A DNA stretch of 64,000 bases from JACVRW01 sp963734365. GTDB taxonomy: Bacteria > Actinomycetota > Thermoleophilia > Solirubrobacterales > Thermoleophilaceae. Location of the stretch: the NCBI GenBank assembly GCA_963734365.1, contig CAVTGV010000006.1, positions 1-64,000 of the forward strand, written 5' to 3'. Both the position numbers and the translations under genes were made by a program. Shown in pieces: positions 40,190-49,038 of the stretch. Under the pieces are notes generated by a model, which was not told the DNA's origin, ran no database searches, and was given only the letters and a program-made list of their open reading frames with translations. The number at the start of each line of letters is the position of its first letter. Positions within the stretch are counted from its first letter, which is position 1.

Positions 40190-41329
40190 GTGCGTTCGCC
40201 GCTCACACGCCGGCGCCTGCTCCAGAGCGGCGTCATGGGAGGTCTCGCCGTCTACCTGGCGGCCTGCGGCACCGACCGGCCCGAGCAGCAACAGGTGCAG
40301 AAGGTCGAGCGGGACGAGATCGCCGACTCGCTCTACTTCGCCAACTGGCCCCTCTACATCGAAGAGGACCGCGGGACCCTCAACGAGTTCCAGCGTGAGT
40401 ACGGGACGGAGGTGCGCTACGCCGAGGAGATCAACGACAACCAGGAGTTCTTCGGCAAGGTCCGCCAGCAGTATGGGCAGGGAAGGTCCGGTGGGCGAGA
40501 CCTCCACGTGGTCACCGACTGGATGGCCGCCCGCATGATTCGCCTGAACTACGTGCAGCAGCTCGACAAGTCCCAGCTGCCCAACGTTCAGCGCAACCTG
40601 ATCGATCGCCTACGCACGCCGCTGTTCGACCCCAAGCGCGAGTTCTCGGTCCCGTGGCAGTCCGGGATGACCGGGCTCGTGTACCGCAAGGACCTGGTCA
40701 AGCGCGAACCGAAGTCGATCGAGGACCTCTTCGATCCCTCGTACAAGGGCCAGGTGACCATGCTCACCGAGCTGTACGACACCGTGCCGATGGCTCTCCT
40801 CGGGATGGGTGTCGAGCCCAGTTCGGCCAAGCTCGACGACATGCTGGCCGCGATCGAGAAGGTCGGCGAGGCAAGCGACTCGGGCCAGATCCGCGGCTTC
40901 ACCGGCAACGAGTACACGAAGGATCTGACCAAGGGCGACTCGGCGATCGTGCTGGGCTGGTCGGGCGACGCCGTGCAGCTCAAGGCCGACAACCCGAACA
41001 TCGAGTTCGTGCAGCCGGAGGAGGGCTTTCTCCTGTGGTCCGACGACATGCAGATCCCGGTGGGCGCGCCGCACGCGTTCACCGCCCAGCGGATGATGGA
41101 CTTCGTCTATCAGCCCGAGGTCCAGGTCGACGTGACCGAGTGGGTCAACTACGTGTGCCCGGTCAAGGGCGTGCAGGAGCTGATCGAGAAGCGCGACCCG
41201 GAGCTGGCCCGGAGCGAGCTGATCTTCCCCAGCGACGAGAGTCTCGAGCGCTCCACCGATCTGCGGCCGCTCGCCACGGACGAGGAGCGCGAGCTGGAGG
41301 ACGCCTTCCAGCGGGTGCTGGGCGCCTAG
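40190..41329 (+). CDS. Orphan polyamine-type ABC substrate-binding lipoprotein (379 aa)
   Basis: PotD-family solute-binding protein with Tat motif TRRRLLQSG and lipobox GGLAVYLAAC at the N-terminus, starting at GTG 40190. Mature-part signatures: DSLYFANWPLYIEEDRGTLNEFQREYG, FSVPWQSGMTGLVYRKDLV, AIVLGWSGDAVQLKADNPNI and VGAPHAFTAQRMMDFVYQPE. Unlike the operon at 9-13 kb, no permease or ATPase follows; it may use the PotABC of that operon or another. The neighbouring gene is a small membrane protein on the opposite strand, overlapping by 4 bases. Confidence 0.88.
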   Translation: MRSPLTRRRLLQSGVMGGLAVYLAACGTDRPEQQQVQKVERDEIADSLYFANWPLYIEEDRGTLNEFQREYGTEVRYAEEINDNQEFFGKVRQQYGQGRSGGRDLHVVTDWMAARMIRLNYVQQLDKSQLPNVQRNLIDRLRTPLFDPKREFSVPWQSGMTGLVYRKDLVKREPKSIEDLFDPSYKGQVTMLTELYDTVPMALLGMGVEPSSAKLDDMLAAIEKVGEASDSGQIRGFTGNEYTKDLTKGDSAIVLGWSGDAVQLKADNPNIEFVQPEEGFLLWSDDMQIPVGAPHAFTAQRMMDFVYQPEVQVDVTEWVNYVCPVKGVQELIEKRDPELARSELIFPSDESLERSTDLRPLATDEERELEDAFQRVLGA

Positions 41330-41691
41330 CGCGGACGCAGGGCCAGCCCCGCGCTCCCGTCCACCACGGTGAGGCCCAGGAGCAGGCCCGCGCCCGCCCT
41401 CATCATCCCCGGCGAGGAGGACTGCGGGGCCGTTCCGTGCATATAGCCGGCCACGGCGAGGTTCATCGCGGCGCGCCCGATCAGCCACGGCCAGCGCGGC
41501 TGGCCACGCAGCAGGCCGGGAACCAGCACGAGGTCGGAGAACCCGATGGCGCGCACCGCGGTGTCGTGACCCTCCAGACCCAGCCGCCCGGTCACCTGGC
41601 CGGGCGCGGCCACCAGTGCCGCGCCCGCGACAAGGGTTACCCAGCCGGCGATCAGGGGCGCGCGCTCCGGCGCAAACGGGCCGGCGGTCAT
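41326..41691 (-). CDS. Small membrane protein, DUF4267-like (121 aa)
   Basis: About four predicted helices: PLIAGWVTLVAGAALVAAP, AVRAIGFSDLVLVPGLL, WPWLIGRAAMNLAVAGYM and MRAGAGLLLGLTVVDGSAGLAL. The pattern RxxGxxDLVLGxGL is typical of DUF4267 and related small membrane proteins. Its start overlaps the rarA stop by 4 bases, so it is the downstream member of that operon. Function unknown. Confidence 0.65.
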   Translation of the reverse strand: MTAGPFAPERAPLIAGWVTLVAGAALVAAPGQVTGRLGLEGHDTAVRAIGFSDLVLVPGLLRGQPRWPWLIGRAAMNLAVAGYMHGTAPQSSSPGMMRAGAGLLLGLTVVDGSAGLALRPR

Positions 41692-43028
41692 CCGTCGGGC
41701 TCGCGCCCGCGTGCCCTGCGGATCCGCGCGAGCCGCTCGCGCAACTCGCTCTCCTCGCCGTGCTCGGACAGCTCGAGGAAGCGCTCGGCGATGGCCTCGT
41801 CAGGCATCAGCTCCTGCTCGGACACTCCCTCCGGGTGCGCGTGGGGGTAGTCGTAGTCCACGCCGCGGTCGAGCTTCTTCGCGCCGGGGTAGGCCGCGCT
41901 CTGGAGCGGCGCCGGCGGCAGCGGCGTGCCGTGTTCGCGCACCCACTGGCGCGCCCGGCCGATGGCCTCGTAGGAGGCGTTCGACTTGGGTGCCAGCGAC
42001 AGGTAGACGGCCGCTTGGGCCAGGTTGAGCGCGCACTCCGGCATCCCCACGTGCTCCACCGCTTGGGCCGTGGCCACCGCCACCTGGATGGCGCGAGGGT
42101 CGGCGTTGCCGATGTCCTCGCTGGCCAGCACCACCATGCGCCGGGCGATGAAGCGCGGGTCCTCGCCGCCCTCGAGCATCGCGGCCAGGTAGAGCAGCGA
42201 CGCGTCCGGGTCGGAGCCACGGGTGGACTTGATCCAGGCCGAGATCAGGTCGTAGTGCTTGTCGCCCTCCTTGTCGTACAGGATCGCGCTGCGCTGGAGG
42301 GAGTCCTCGGCCACCTCGAGCGTCACGGTTCCTTCCGGCCCCACGGTCTCGGCGGCCAGATCGAGCGCCGACAGGGCGCTGCGGGCGTCGCCGCCCGCGC
42401 GCCGGGCCAGGAACTCGAGCGCCTCGTCCTTGACGGTGGGCGGGTCGGCAATGCCGCGCTCGTGGTTGAGCGCCCGGCGCAGGAGCTCGAGCACGTGCTC
42501 CTCCTCGAGCGCCTGCAGCTCGTACACGCGGCAGCGCGACAGGAGCGCGGAGTTGACCTCGAAGTAGGGGTTCTCGGTGGTGGCCCCCACGAGAACCACC
42601 AAACCCTCCTCCACCGCCGGCAGCAGCGTGTCCTGCTGGGCCTTGTTGAAGCGGTGGATCTCGTCCAGGAAGAAGATCGTGCGCTCGTTGCTGTTGGAGC
42701 GCCGGTGGGCGGCGCGCTCGAGCACCTCGCGCACCTCCGCGCGCCCGGCTCGGACGGCCGACTCCTCCTCGAAGGCCGCGCGCGCGTTCACCGCCAGCAT
42801 GCGCGCCAGCGTCGTCTTGCCGGTGCCGGGCGGCCCGTAGAGGATCATCGAGTGGGGCCGGCCCTCCTCGATCGCCGTCCGCAGCGCCGAGCCGCGGCCC
42901 AGCAGATGCTCCTGGCCCACGAACTCGCCCAGCGATTCCGGGCGCATGCGCGCGGCCAGCGGCAGCTCGGCCTCTTCCACCGCTCCACCCCTCCGGGGTG
43001 AATCCTCGAGATCGAACAGCCGCTCCAT
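41688..43028 (-). CDS. rarA: Replication-associated recombination protein RarA (MgsA) (446 aa)
   Basis: AAA+ ATPase acting at stalled replication forks. ELPLAARMRPESLGEFVGQEHLLG precedes Walker A YGPPGTGKTTLA (65-72), Walker B IFFLDEIHRFNKAQQD, sensor 1 GATTENPYFEVNSALLSR, arginine finger region SRCRVYEL and sensor 2 GGDARSALSALDLA. The C-terminal tetramerisation domain has YDLISAWIKSTRGSDPDASLLYLAAMLEGGEDPRFIARRM and VEHVGMPECALNLAQAAVYLSLAPKSNA. Length is typical. ATG 43028 is the natural start. Confidence 0.95.
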   Translation of the reverse strand: MERLFDLEDSPRRGGAVEEAELPLAARMRPESLGEFVGQEHLLGRGSALRTAIEEGRPHSMILYGPPGTGKTTLARMLAVNARAAFEEESAVRAGRAEVREVLERAAHRRSNSNERTIFFLDEIHRFNKAQQDTLLPAVEEGLVVLVGATTENPYFEVNSALLSRCRVYELQALEEEHVLELLRRALNHERGIADPPTVKDEALEFLARRAGGDARSALSALDLAAETVGPEGTVTLEVAEDSLQRSAILYDKEGDKHYDLISAWIKSTRGSDPDASLLYLAAMLEGGEDPRFIARRMVVLASEDIGNADPRAIQVAVATAQAVEHVGMPECALNLAQAAVYLSLAPKSNASYEAIGRARQWVREHGTPLPPAPLQSAAYPGAKKLDRGVDYDYPHAHPEGVSEQELMPDEAIAERFLELSEHGEESELRERLARIRRARGREPDG

Positions 43029-43053
43029 GGCCCAAGTCTCGCAGCGGAGGGGG

Positions 43054-43842
43054 CTAACCCAGGCGAGCGAGGAAGCCGCTCACCGCCTCGGCGCTGCCCT
43101 CGGGCTCGTCCTCCCAGACGAAGTGCCCCGCGTTCTCGAACAGCGCCAGCTCGGTGTCCGGCAGCTCGCGTTCGAAGCGGTGGGCGCCGGCCAGCGGCGC
43201 GAACGGGTCGTCGGCGCCCCACACCAAGAGCACGGGCACCTCCAGCGCGGCCAGTTGGCCGTCGTAGCGGGCCAGCTTCTCGAAGTCCGCCGAGCGGTAG
43301 AAGTCGAGCTGGCTGTGGCGGCGTGGCTCGTCGGCGAAGGCCTTCCAGTACTCGTCGAGTGCGTCGTCCGTGATGCCGGAGCTCAGCTGGGCGAGCGTGG
43401 CGCCGAGAGCCTCGCGCTCCAGCCCGTCCACGAGCTGCTCACCGGTTCCCGGCGTACGCATCGCCTGGGCCATGCCGTGCCACTTGCCGTCCGAGAAGAA
43501 GCCGGTGGAGCTGATCACCAGGGCATCGACGGCGTCGGGGTGCTCGCAGGCCCAGGCCAGCCCGATCAGGCCGCCCCAATCGTGCAGCACCGGCACGCAG
43601 CGCTCGATTCCCTGCTCGCGGCGGAAGCCCTCGAGCGCCTCGATCTGGCGCTCCCACGTGCCCGGCGGGTCCGGCTCGGAGTCACCCATGCCGACGAGAT
43701 CGGGCGCCACGGCGCGCCAGCCGGCGTCGGCTACCACCGGCATCAGGTGGCGCCACATGTACGAGGACTCGGGGTAGCCGTGCACCAGCAGCGCCACCCT
43801 GCCGTCGGGCGGCCCAGCCTCCCGGTGCTCAAGCCCGGCCAC
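43054..43842 (-). CDS. Haloalkane dehalogenase/epoxide-hydrolase-like alpha/beta hydrolase (262 aa)
   Basis: Alpha/beta hydrolase with an aspartate nucleophile: Asp88 in VLHDWGGLIGLAWA, acid Asp near 211-212 in WGADDPFAP, base His240 in ENAGHFVWED; the oxyanion loop is VHGYPESSYMW. Asp-nucleophile members hydrolyse C-halogen bonds or epoxides. The HGYPESS loop is closer to epoxide hydrolases, but the cap lacks an obvious pair of catalytic tyrosines, so the reaction remains open. Stands alone between rarA and the divergent M20 peptidase gene (23 bases between starts). Confidence 0.85.
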   Translation of the reverse strand: MAGLEHREAGPPDGRVALLVHGYPESSYMWRHLMPVVADAGWRAVAPDLVGMGDSEPDPPGTWERQIEALEGFRREQGIERCVPVLHDWGGLIGLAWACEHPDAVDALVISSTGFFSDGKWHGMAQAMRTPGTGEQLVDGLEREALGATLAQLSSGITDDALDEYWKAFADEPRRHSQLDFYRSADFEKLARYDGQLAALEVPVLLVWGADDPFAPLAGAHRFERELPDTELALFENAGHFVWEDEPEGSAEAVSGFLARLG

Positions 43843-43865
43843 GGCGCGAGCATATACTCGGCCCG

Positions 43866-45173
43866 GTGGCCGATCGAGGCGCCCTCGAGCGCCGCACCAC
43901 CGAGATCCTGCAGCGGCTGATCCGGTTCAACACGGTCAACCCGCCCGGAAACGAGGAACCCGCTCAGCTCTGGTTGCACTCCCTTCTAGAGGAGGCGGGC
44001 TTCGACTGCGAGCTCCCCACCGCGGTACCCGGCCGGCCGAACCTGGTGGCGCGGATGCCCGGCCGCTCGGACGGGCCCACGCTCTGCCTGCTCGGGCACG
44101 TGGACACCGTGCTGGCCGATCCCGAGGACTGGCAGGTGGACCCCTGGGCCGGCGAGCTGCGCGAAGGCTGCGTCTGGGGCCGGGGAGCCAAGGACATGAA
44201 AAGCCAGGTGGCGGCCGAGACCGCCGCCGCGCTGGCGCTGATCGAGCAGGGCTGGCGCCCGGAGGCCGGCGAGCTGAAGCTCGTGTTCACCTGCGACGAG
44301 GAGACCGGCGCCGAGCAGGGTGCGGCCTGGCTCACCAGCGAGCATCCCGAACTGGTGCGCGCCGACTTCGTGGTCAACGAGGGAGCCGGCGAGCTGATCC
44401 GGCGCGGCGAGCACCGCGTGTACGGCGTGTGCGTGGCCGAGAAGGGCGTGTTTCGCTTCACGCTCGACACCCACGGGCGCAGCGGCCACGCCTCGGTGCC
44501 GCGCATCGGAGAGAACGCCCTGCTCAAGCTCGCTCCCCACCTCAGCGCGCTCGCGGGGATCCGGCCTGAGCCAGTGCGTCAGGCCGAGGTCGACGAGCTG
44601 CTGAGCGCGCTGGGGCTCGATCCGAGCGACCTGAGCGCGGCGCTGGCCGAGCTCGAGGCGGACGCGCCCGCGGTGGCGGTGCTGCTCGAGCCGATGACGG
44701 GCGTGACTCTCACGCCCACGATGATCTCCGCCTCGGAGAAGATCAACGTGGTGCCCTCCCACGCGCGGCTCGAGGTCGACTGCCGCGTACCCCCGGAGCT
44801 CGGTGAGGAGGCGGCGCGCGCCGCGATCCGGGCGGCGATCGGGGACGACGGGTACGAGCTCCGCTTCCACGGCGAGGTGGTGGGCAACCGCTCGCCGTCG
44901 GACACACCGCTGATGGACTCGATCCGCCGCTTCGTGGAGCGCGAAGACCCGGGTGCGGTTGTGGCCCCGCTGGTGATGACCGGCTTCTCGGACTCACACT
45001 GGTGGCGGCGCGCCTTCCCCGATTGCGTGGCCTACGGCTTCTTCCCCCAGAACGCCATGGACGTGGTGGAGGCCTACCCGATGATGCACGGCATCGACGA
45101 GCGCATCCCGGTGGCCGACCTCGGGCTGGCCGCCGCCTTCTACGCTGATCTCATGGTGGAGACACTTCGATGA
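43866..45173 (+). CDS. M20-family metallohydrolase (ArgE/DapE-like) (435 aa)
   Basis: Two-zinc amidohydrolase or peptidase in the cytosol. Start GTG 43866. Catalytic elements: LLGHVDTVLADPEDW (zinc His, catalytic Asp), WGRGAKDMKSQVA (bridging Asp), CDEETGAEQGAAWL (catalytic Glu then zinc Glu), and the final His in YPMMHGIDERIPV. The dimerisation domain (~180-300) carries the HGRSGHASVPRIGENAL loop. Product may be a deacetylated or deacylated amino acid or dipeptide; not specified by motifs. Its stop overlaps the DUF1385 gene start by 4 bases. Confidence 0.88.
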   Translation: MADRGALERRTTEILQRLIRFNTVNPPGNEEPAQLWLHSLLEEAGFDCELPTAVPGRPNLVARMPGRSDGPTLCLLGHVDTVLADPEDWQVDPWAGELREGCVWGRGAKDMKSQVAAETAAALALIEQGWRPEAGELKLVFTCDEETGAEQGAAWLTSEHPELVRADFVVNEGAGELIRRGEHRVYGVCVAEKGVFRFTLDTHGRSGHASVPRIGENALLKLAPHLSALAGIRPEPVRQAEVDELLSALGLDPSDLSAALAELEADAPAVAVLLEPMTGVTLTPTMISASEKINVVPSHARLEVDCRVPPELGEEAARAAIRAAIGDDGYELRFHGEVVGNRSPSDTPLMDSIRRFVEREDPGAVVAPLVMTGFSDSHWWRRAFPDCVAYGFFPQNAMDVVEAYPMMHGIDERIPVADLGLAAAFYADLMVETLR

Positions 45174-46009
45174 CCTCACCAGTGCCCGAGGACAAGCTGC
45201 GCCTTGGCGGCATGGCGCTGCGCAATGGGCTGCTGGTGCACGGGCCCACGCACTGGGCCGCGGCCGTGCGCGACCCCGCCGGCGAGATCAAGGTGGCGTC
45301 CGGCCCAAAGCCCGATCTGGGCGGCAAGGCGGCGGAGGGAGTGCCGGGCGTACGTGGCGTGTTGAAGCTGGCCGAGGCGATGGCGGTGATCCCGCTGGTC
45401 AAGCGGGCGCTGCCCGAGGCGCGTCTCCCCATGCAGGATCTCCAGACGTTGGGGGCGATGGGCGCCGCCGCGCTGGGCGGCCAGGCGATCCGCGCGGGCG
45501 GCCGCCGCGCCGAGACGCAGGGGGAGTCCCCGCGCCGCCACGGAGTGGGCCGCGAGGCCGCCGTGGCGCTCGTGAGCCTGGCGCCGGCGCTGATGGCGCT
45601 CCGCAGCGGCGACCTGGCGGCCTACCACGGCGTGGAGCACAAGTCGATCGCCGCCTACGAGGATGACGAGGCGGCCGCCGAGGCCGCGAAGGAGCACGAC
45701 CGCTGCGGATCCCACCTCGTCGCCCCCATGCTGGCCGCGGCGGCGGTGGGCAACGTGGCCGCCCGCCGCGCCGGCCTGCGAGGGCCGGCTGCCGAGGTGG
45801 CGGTGGGACTGGGAAGCGCGGCGGTGGCCGTCGAGGTGTTCGCCTGGGGCGAGCGCCACCCCGACTCGCGCCTCACGCGCCTGTTGCGCCGCCCCGGCCA
45901 TGAGATCCAGCGCGCGGTGGGCACCCGCGAGCCGACGGCCGAGCAGCTCGAGGTGGGCGAGGCGGCGCTCCGCGAGATCTTGAGGGTGGAGCAGGGCTCA
46001 GCGGCGTAG
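45170..46009 (+). CDS. DUF1385 family membrane protein (279 aa)
   Basis: Recognised by LRLGGMALRNGLLVHGPTHWAAAVR at the start (the family's GGQAVxxGVMMRxP-like region), GVPGVRGVLKLAEAM, the signature YHGVEHKSIAAYEDDEAA, and HDRCGSHLVAPMLAAAAVGNV. One to three hydrophobic helices are present (VALVSLAPALMAL; VAVGLGSAAVAVEVFA). It is shorter than the usual ~300-330 residues and the membrane part is reduced. Function of DUF1385 is unknown. Translationally coupled to the M20 gene upstream. Confidence 0.8.
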   Translation: MTSPVPEDKLRLGGMALRNGLLVHGPTHWAAAVRDPAGEIKVASGPKPDLGGKAAEGVPGVRGVLKLAEAMAVIPLVKRALPEARLPMQDLQTLGAMGAAALGGQAIRAGGRRAETQGESPRRHGVGREAAVALVSLAPALMALRSGDLAAYHGVEHKSIAAYEDDEAAAEAAKEHDRCGSHLVAPMLAAAAVGNVAARRAGLRGPAAEVAVGLGSAAVAVEVFAWGERHPDSRLTRLLRRPGHEIQRAVGTREPTAEQLEVGEAALREILRVEQGSAA

Positions 46010-46087
46010 CGGTAAGCGCTCCGCTCGGGCGTGCGCCGTCTGCGGCGCGCCCACGATTGGCTGGTGAAGGGGGTGCTGTCCTGCTTT

Positions 46088-46106
46088 GGGTACCTCCTGG
46101 GTACCT
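46088..46106 (+). repeat. Tandem GGGTACCT pair upstream of ftsH
   Basis: GGGTACCT occurs at 46088-46095 and 46099-46106, period 11, inside the 273-base spacer between the DUF1385 gene and ftsH. Each contains the palindrome GGTACC. Possibly a regulator site; nothing else is seen in the spacer. Confidence 0.3.
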
Positions 46107-46282
46107 AATCCAGGACGGGCGCCTCTCCCCGGCCAGCAGCGCAAGATGTGCGGCGCCCCAAGGACTGCGTCCGTCTCTTGAAGGGACAGCGGCCGGTCCG
46201 ACGGTTAGCTCCCAATCGTCGTCACGAGTGGACTCGTTCGGACGCTCATGCTCCAGCCCCATCCAGCCGATGCAAGATCTGG

Positions 46283-48175
46283 ATGAGCTCCCTCCGGCTG
46301 TGGCTCGTGTGCGCCCTCGCTGTGCTGGGTGCGCTGGCTCCTGCCGCCGCGGCCGACGGTGGGGCGGCAGCCTGCAGCACGCCGGTCAGCGTGAACAAGG
46401 CCCAGCAGCTCGGGGGCCTCGCGCTCGAGTCCGGTCGCTACACGGTCACGATCCTCGACAGCTCGGAGCTGAGCTGCGACGAGGCGGCCGAGGAGTTTCG
46501 CTCGCTGGTGCGGGCTCCCGGCGCCGAGCTCCCCGAGGGCTGGGAGGTCGATCCCGCCAGCGGCACCTTCCAGCGCACGGACGGCACGCGCGGCTTCCGG
46601 GTCGACGCCGACACCACGGCCGACGGCGGCGGCGGGCTCACCTGGGACTCGATTCAGGACTGGGTGATCGTCTGGCTGCCGATCATCTTCATGGGTCTGA
46701 TCGCCGTGGTGCTGATCATGACCCTGCGCTACATGCCGCGCACCAAGCCGCAGGAGATCAAGCCTCAGTCGTCGAGCTCGGTGCGCTGGCAGGACGTGGC
46801 GGGGGTGGACGAGGCGAAGGACGAGCTGCGTGAGGTCGTTGAATTCCTGCGCGACCGCAAGCGCTTCCGCAGCCTGGGCGCCAAGGTGCCCAAGGGGATC
46901 CTCCTGCACGGTCCGCCGGGCACGGGCAAGACGCTGCTGGCCAAGGCCGTGGCCAACGAGGCCGAAGCGAGGTTCTTCGCGCAGTCGGCCTCGTCGTTCG
47001 TCGAGATGTTCGCCGGCCTCGGCGCGGCGCGCATCCGGCGGCTGTTTCGCCGGGCGCGCAAGGAGGCGCCGGCCATCGTCTTCATCGACGAGCTCGACGC
47101 GGTGGGCGCCACTCGCGGCAAGGACATCTCGGGCGAGAAGGACCAGACTCTCAACCAGCTCCTGGTGGAGCTCGACGGGTTCGAGTCGGCCGACAACGTG
47201 GTGGTGATCGCTGCTTCCAACCTGCTCGACAAGCTCGATCCCGCGCTGCTTCGCCCGGGCCGCTTCGATCGCCAGATCCTGGTTTCGGCTCCGGATCTCA
47301 AGGGCCGCCGGGCCATCCTCGACGTCCACACGCGCGGTATGCCGCTCGAGCCCGATCTCGACCTCGACCTGATCGCCCGTCAGACCAGCAACCTGACCGG
47401 CGCGGACCTGGCCAACATCTGCAACGAGGCGGCGATCTTCGCCGGGCGCGACCATCGCAACTCGATCGGCACGCGCGACTTCCAGGCCGCGCTCGAGCGT
47501 GTGATCGCGGGCATGCAGTCGCGCCGTGTGATCACCGAGCATGAGAAGCGGGTGGTGGCCTACCACGAGGCCGGGCACGCGCTCTGCTCGGAGCTGCTGC
47601 CCTCGGTGGAGAAGGTCCACCGCATCTCGATCATCCCCCGCGGGCGGGCGCTCGGGTACACGCTCAACCTGCCCGAGGAGGACCGCTACCTGAAGACCCG
47701 CGACGAGCTGCTCGACTACATGGTCGTGTTGCTGGGCGGCCGGGTGACCGAGCACATCGTCTTCGGCCAGATCACCACGGGTGCGTCCGACGACCTGCGC
47801 AAGGTCCACGAGATCAGCCGCTCGATGATCACCCAGTTCGGCATGGGCACCGAGCTGAACTCGAAGCAGGTGCCCACCGACGACTACTCGATGTCCGACC
47901 ACACCCGGCGCATGGTCGACGAGGAGCAGCAGTACCTCACCGACCTCGCCCACAGGAGGGCCATGAAGCTGGTGGCCGAGCACCGAACGCTGCTGGAGGC
48001 GTTTGCCTTCACCCTGCTGGAGAACGAGGTGCTCGAGCGAGACGACATCGAACGGCTGGTGGGGGCCTACAGGGGCGAGCGCACCGAGAACGGGCGTCCC
48101 CTGATCAAGGATCTCGAGCCGGGCCCCTTGGACGTGGCCGCGGCCGAGCGGATGGAAGACCCACGCTCGCGCTGA
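46283..48175 (+). CDS. ftsH: FtsH-type ATP-dependent zinc metalloprotease with divergent exported domain (630 aa)
   Basis: Membrane AAA+ protease. From ATG 46283 there is a signal-like segment (SLRLWLVCALAVLGALAPAAAADG), an ~85-residue exported domain (about 28-115) unlike the usual FtsH periplasmic domain, one membrane helix (DWVIVWLPIIFMGLIAVVLIMTLRY, 126-150), then the AAA module: Walker A GPPGTGKT (210-217), Walker B FIDELDAVGATRG, SRH LRPGRFDRQILV. The M41 domain has HEAGH (428-432) and Asp504 as third zinc ligand. C-terminus ends soon after. The exported domain has GRYTVTILDSSELSC and GWEVDPASGTFQRTDGTRGF. A longer frame to 46148 lacks support. Confidence 0.9.
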   Translation: MSSLRLWLVCALAVLGALAPAAAADGGAAACSTPVSVNKAQQLGGLALESGRYTVTILDSSELSCDEAAEEFRSLVRAPGAELPEGWEVDPASGTFQRTDGTRGFRVDADTTADGGGGLTWDSIQDWVIVWLPIIFMGLIAVVLIMTLRYMPRTKPQEIKPQSSSSVRWQDVAGVDEAKDELREVVEFLRDRKRFRSLGAKVPKGILLHGPPGTGKTLLAKAVANEAEARFFAQSASSFVEMFAGLGAARIRRLFRRARKEAPAIVFIDELDAVGATRGKDISGEKDQTLNQLLVELDGFESADNVVVIAASNLLDKLDPALLRPGRFDRQILVSAPDLKGRRAILDVHTRGMPLEPDLDLDLIARQTSNLTGADLANICNEAAIFAGRDHRNSIGTRDFQAALERVIAGMQSRRVITEHEKRVVAYHEAGHALCSELLPSVEKVHRISIIPRGRALGYTLNLPEEDRYLKTRDELLDYMVVLLGGRVTEHIVFGQITTGASDDLRKVHEISRSMITQFGMGTELNSKQVPTDDYSMSDHTRRMVDEEQQYLTDLAHRRAMKLVAEHRTLLEAFAFTLLENEVLERDDIERLVGAYRGERTENGRPLIKDLEPGPLDVAAAERMEDPRSR

Positions 48176-49038
48176 TAGCCAATCCCGCCTCCGGAGCGGG
48201 AACGGAGCCCGAGGCGCTGGCGGACGAGCTGCGCCGCCTGGGTGCGCGGGTGGAGCTGTTCGAGCCCCGCCAGGCCGAGGCGGCAGCGCGCTCGGGAGCC
48301 GAGCGGATCGTGGTGGCCGGCGGCGACGGCAGCATCGCGCCGGCGGCAGCCGCCGCCGGCAGCGCCGGCATTCCGCTCGCCGTGATCCCGGTGGGCACCG
48401 CCAACGACTTCGCACGGGGCCTCGGCCTGCCGCGCGCCCCGGCCGACGCCGCCCGGCTCGCCGTGGAGGGGCGCTCGCTGCGCCGGCTCGATCTCTGCCG
48501 GGTCAACGGACGCCCGTTCGTGAACGCTGCCAGCGCCGGATTGGCCGCTCACGCGGCCACCGAGGCCGGCGGGCTGAAGAAGGCGCTCGGCCCGCTGGCC
48601 TACGCACTGGGCGCCCTGCTTGCCGGGATCCGCGAACGGCCGCTGCGCTGCGAGCTCCGCCTCGACGGCGAGCGCTTCTTCGAGGGCGGGGTCTGGCAGG
48701 TCACGGTGGCGGGCACCGGGACCTTCGGAGCCGGCTCACGGCTCGAGCCCGCCGAGCCGGATGACGGGCGCCTCGACGTCGCGGTGATCGAGGCGGGCTC
48801 GCGCCTGCGCCTGGTGGCTCATGCATACAGCCTGCGCGTGGGGCGGCTCACGCGTCGCTCGGACGTGCGTCACGCGACGGCCCGCAGCGTGGAGCTTCTG
48901 GTGGCGCCGGACACCGCGTTCAACGTCGACGGCGAGGTGGTGGAGCTCGGCCCCGTGAGAATGACCGTGGAGCCCGCGGCCTTCAGCCTGGTGGTGGCTG
49001 CTCCCCGTCGAGATACTCGCGCGCGTCCTCCGCTCTGA
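48172..49038 (+). CDS. Diacylglycerol kinase-family lipid kinase (288 aa)
   Basis: NAD-kinase/DAGK superfamily enzyme phosphorylating a lipid or diacylglycerol with ATP. The N-terminal nucleotide motif IANPASGAGTEPEALADEL, GGDGSIAPAAAAA and PVGTANDFARGLGLP are clear, as are NAASAGLAAHAA and the C-terminal VDGEVVELGPVRMTVEPAAFSLVV. No ATG or GTG precedes IANPASG in frame; CTG 48172 overlapping the ftsH TGA (CTGA) is the best start. A GTG at 48250 would remove the essential first motif. The 3' end overlaps the convergent cupin gene by 56 bases. Confidence 0.83.
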   Translation: MIANPASGAGTEPEALADELRRLGARVELFEPRQAEAAARSGAERIVVAGGDGSIAPAAAAAGSAGIPLAVIPVGTANDFARGLGLPRAPADAARLAVEGRSLRRLDLCRVNGRPFVNAASAGLAAHAATEAGGLKKALGPLAYALGALLAGIRERPLRCELRLDGERFFEGGVWQVTVAGTGTFGAGSRLEPAEPDDGRLDVAVIEAGSRLRLVAHAYSLRVGRLTRRSDVRHATARSVELLVAPDTAFNVDGEVVELGPVRMTVEPAAFSLVVAAPRRDTRARPPL

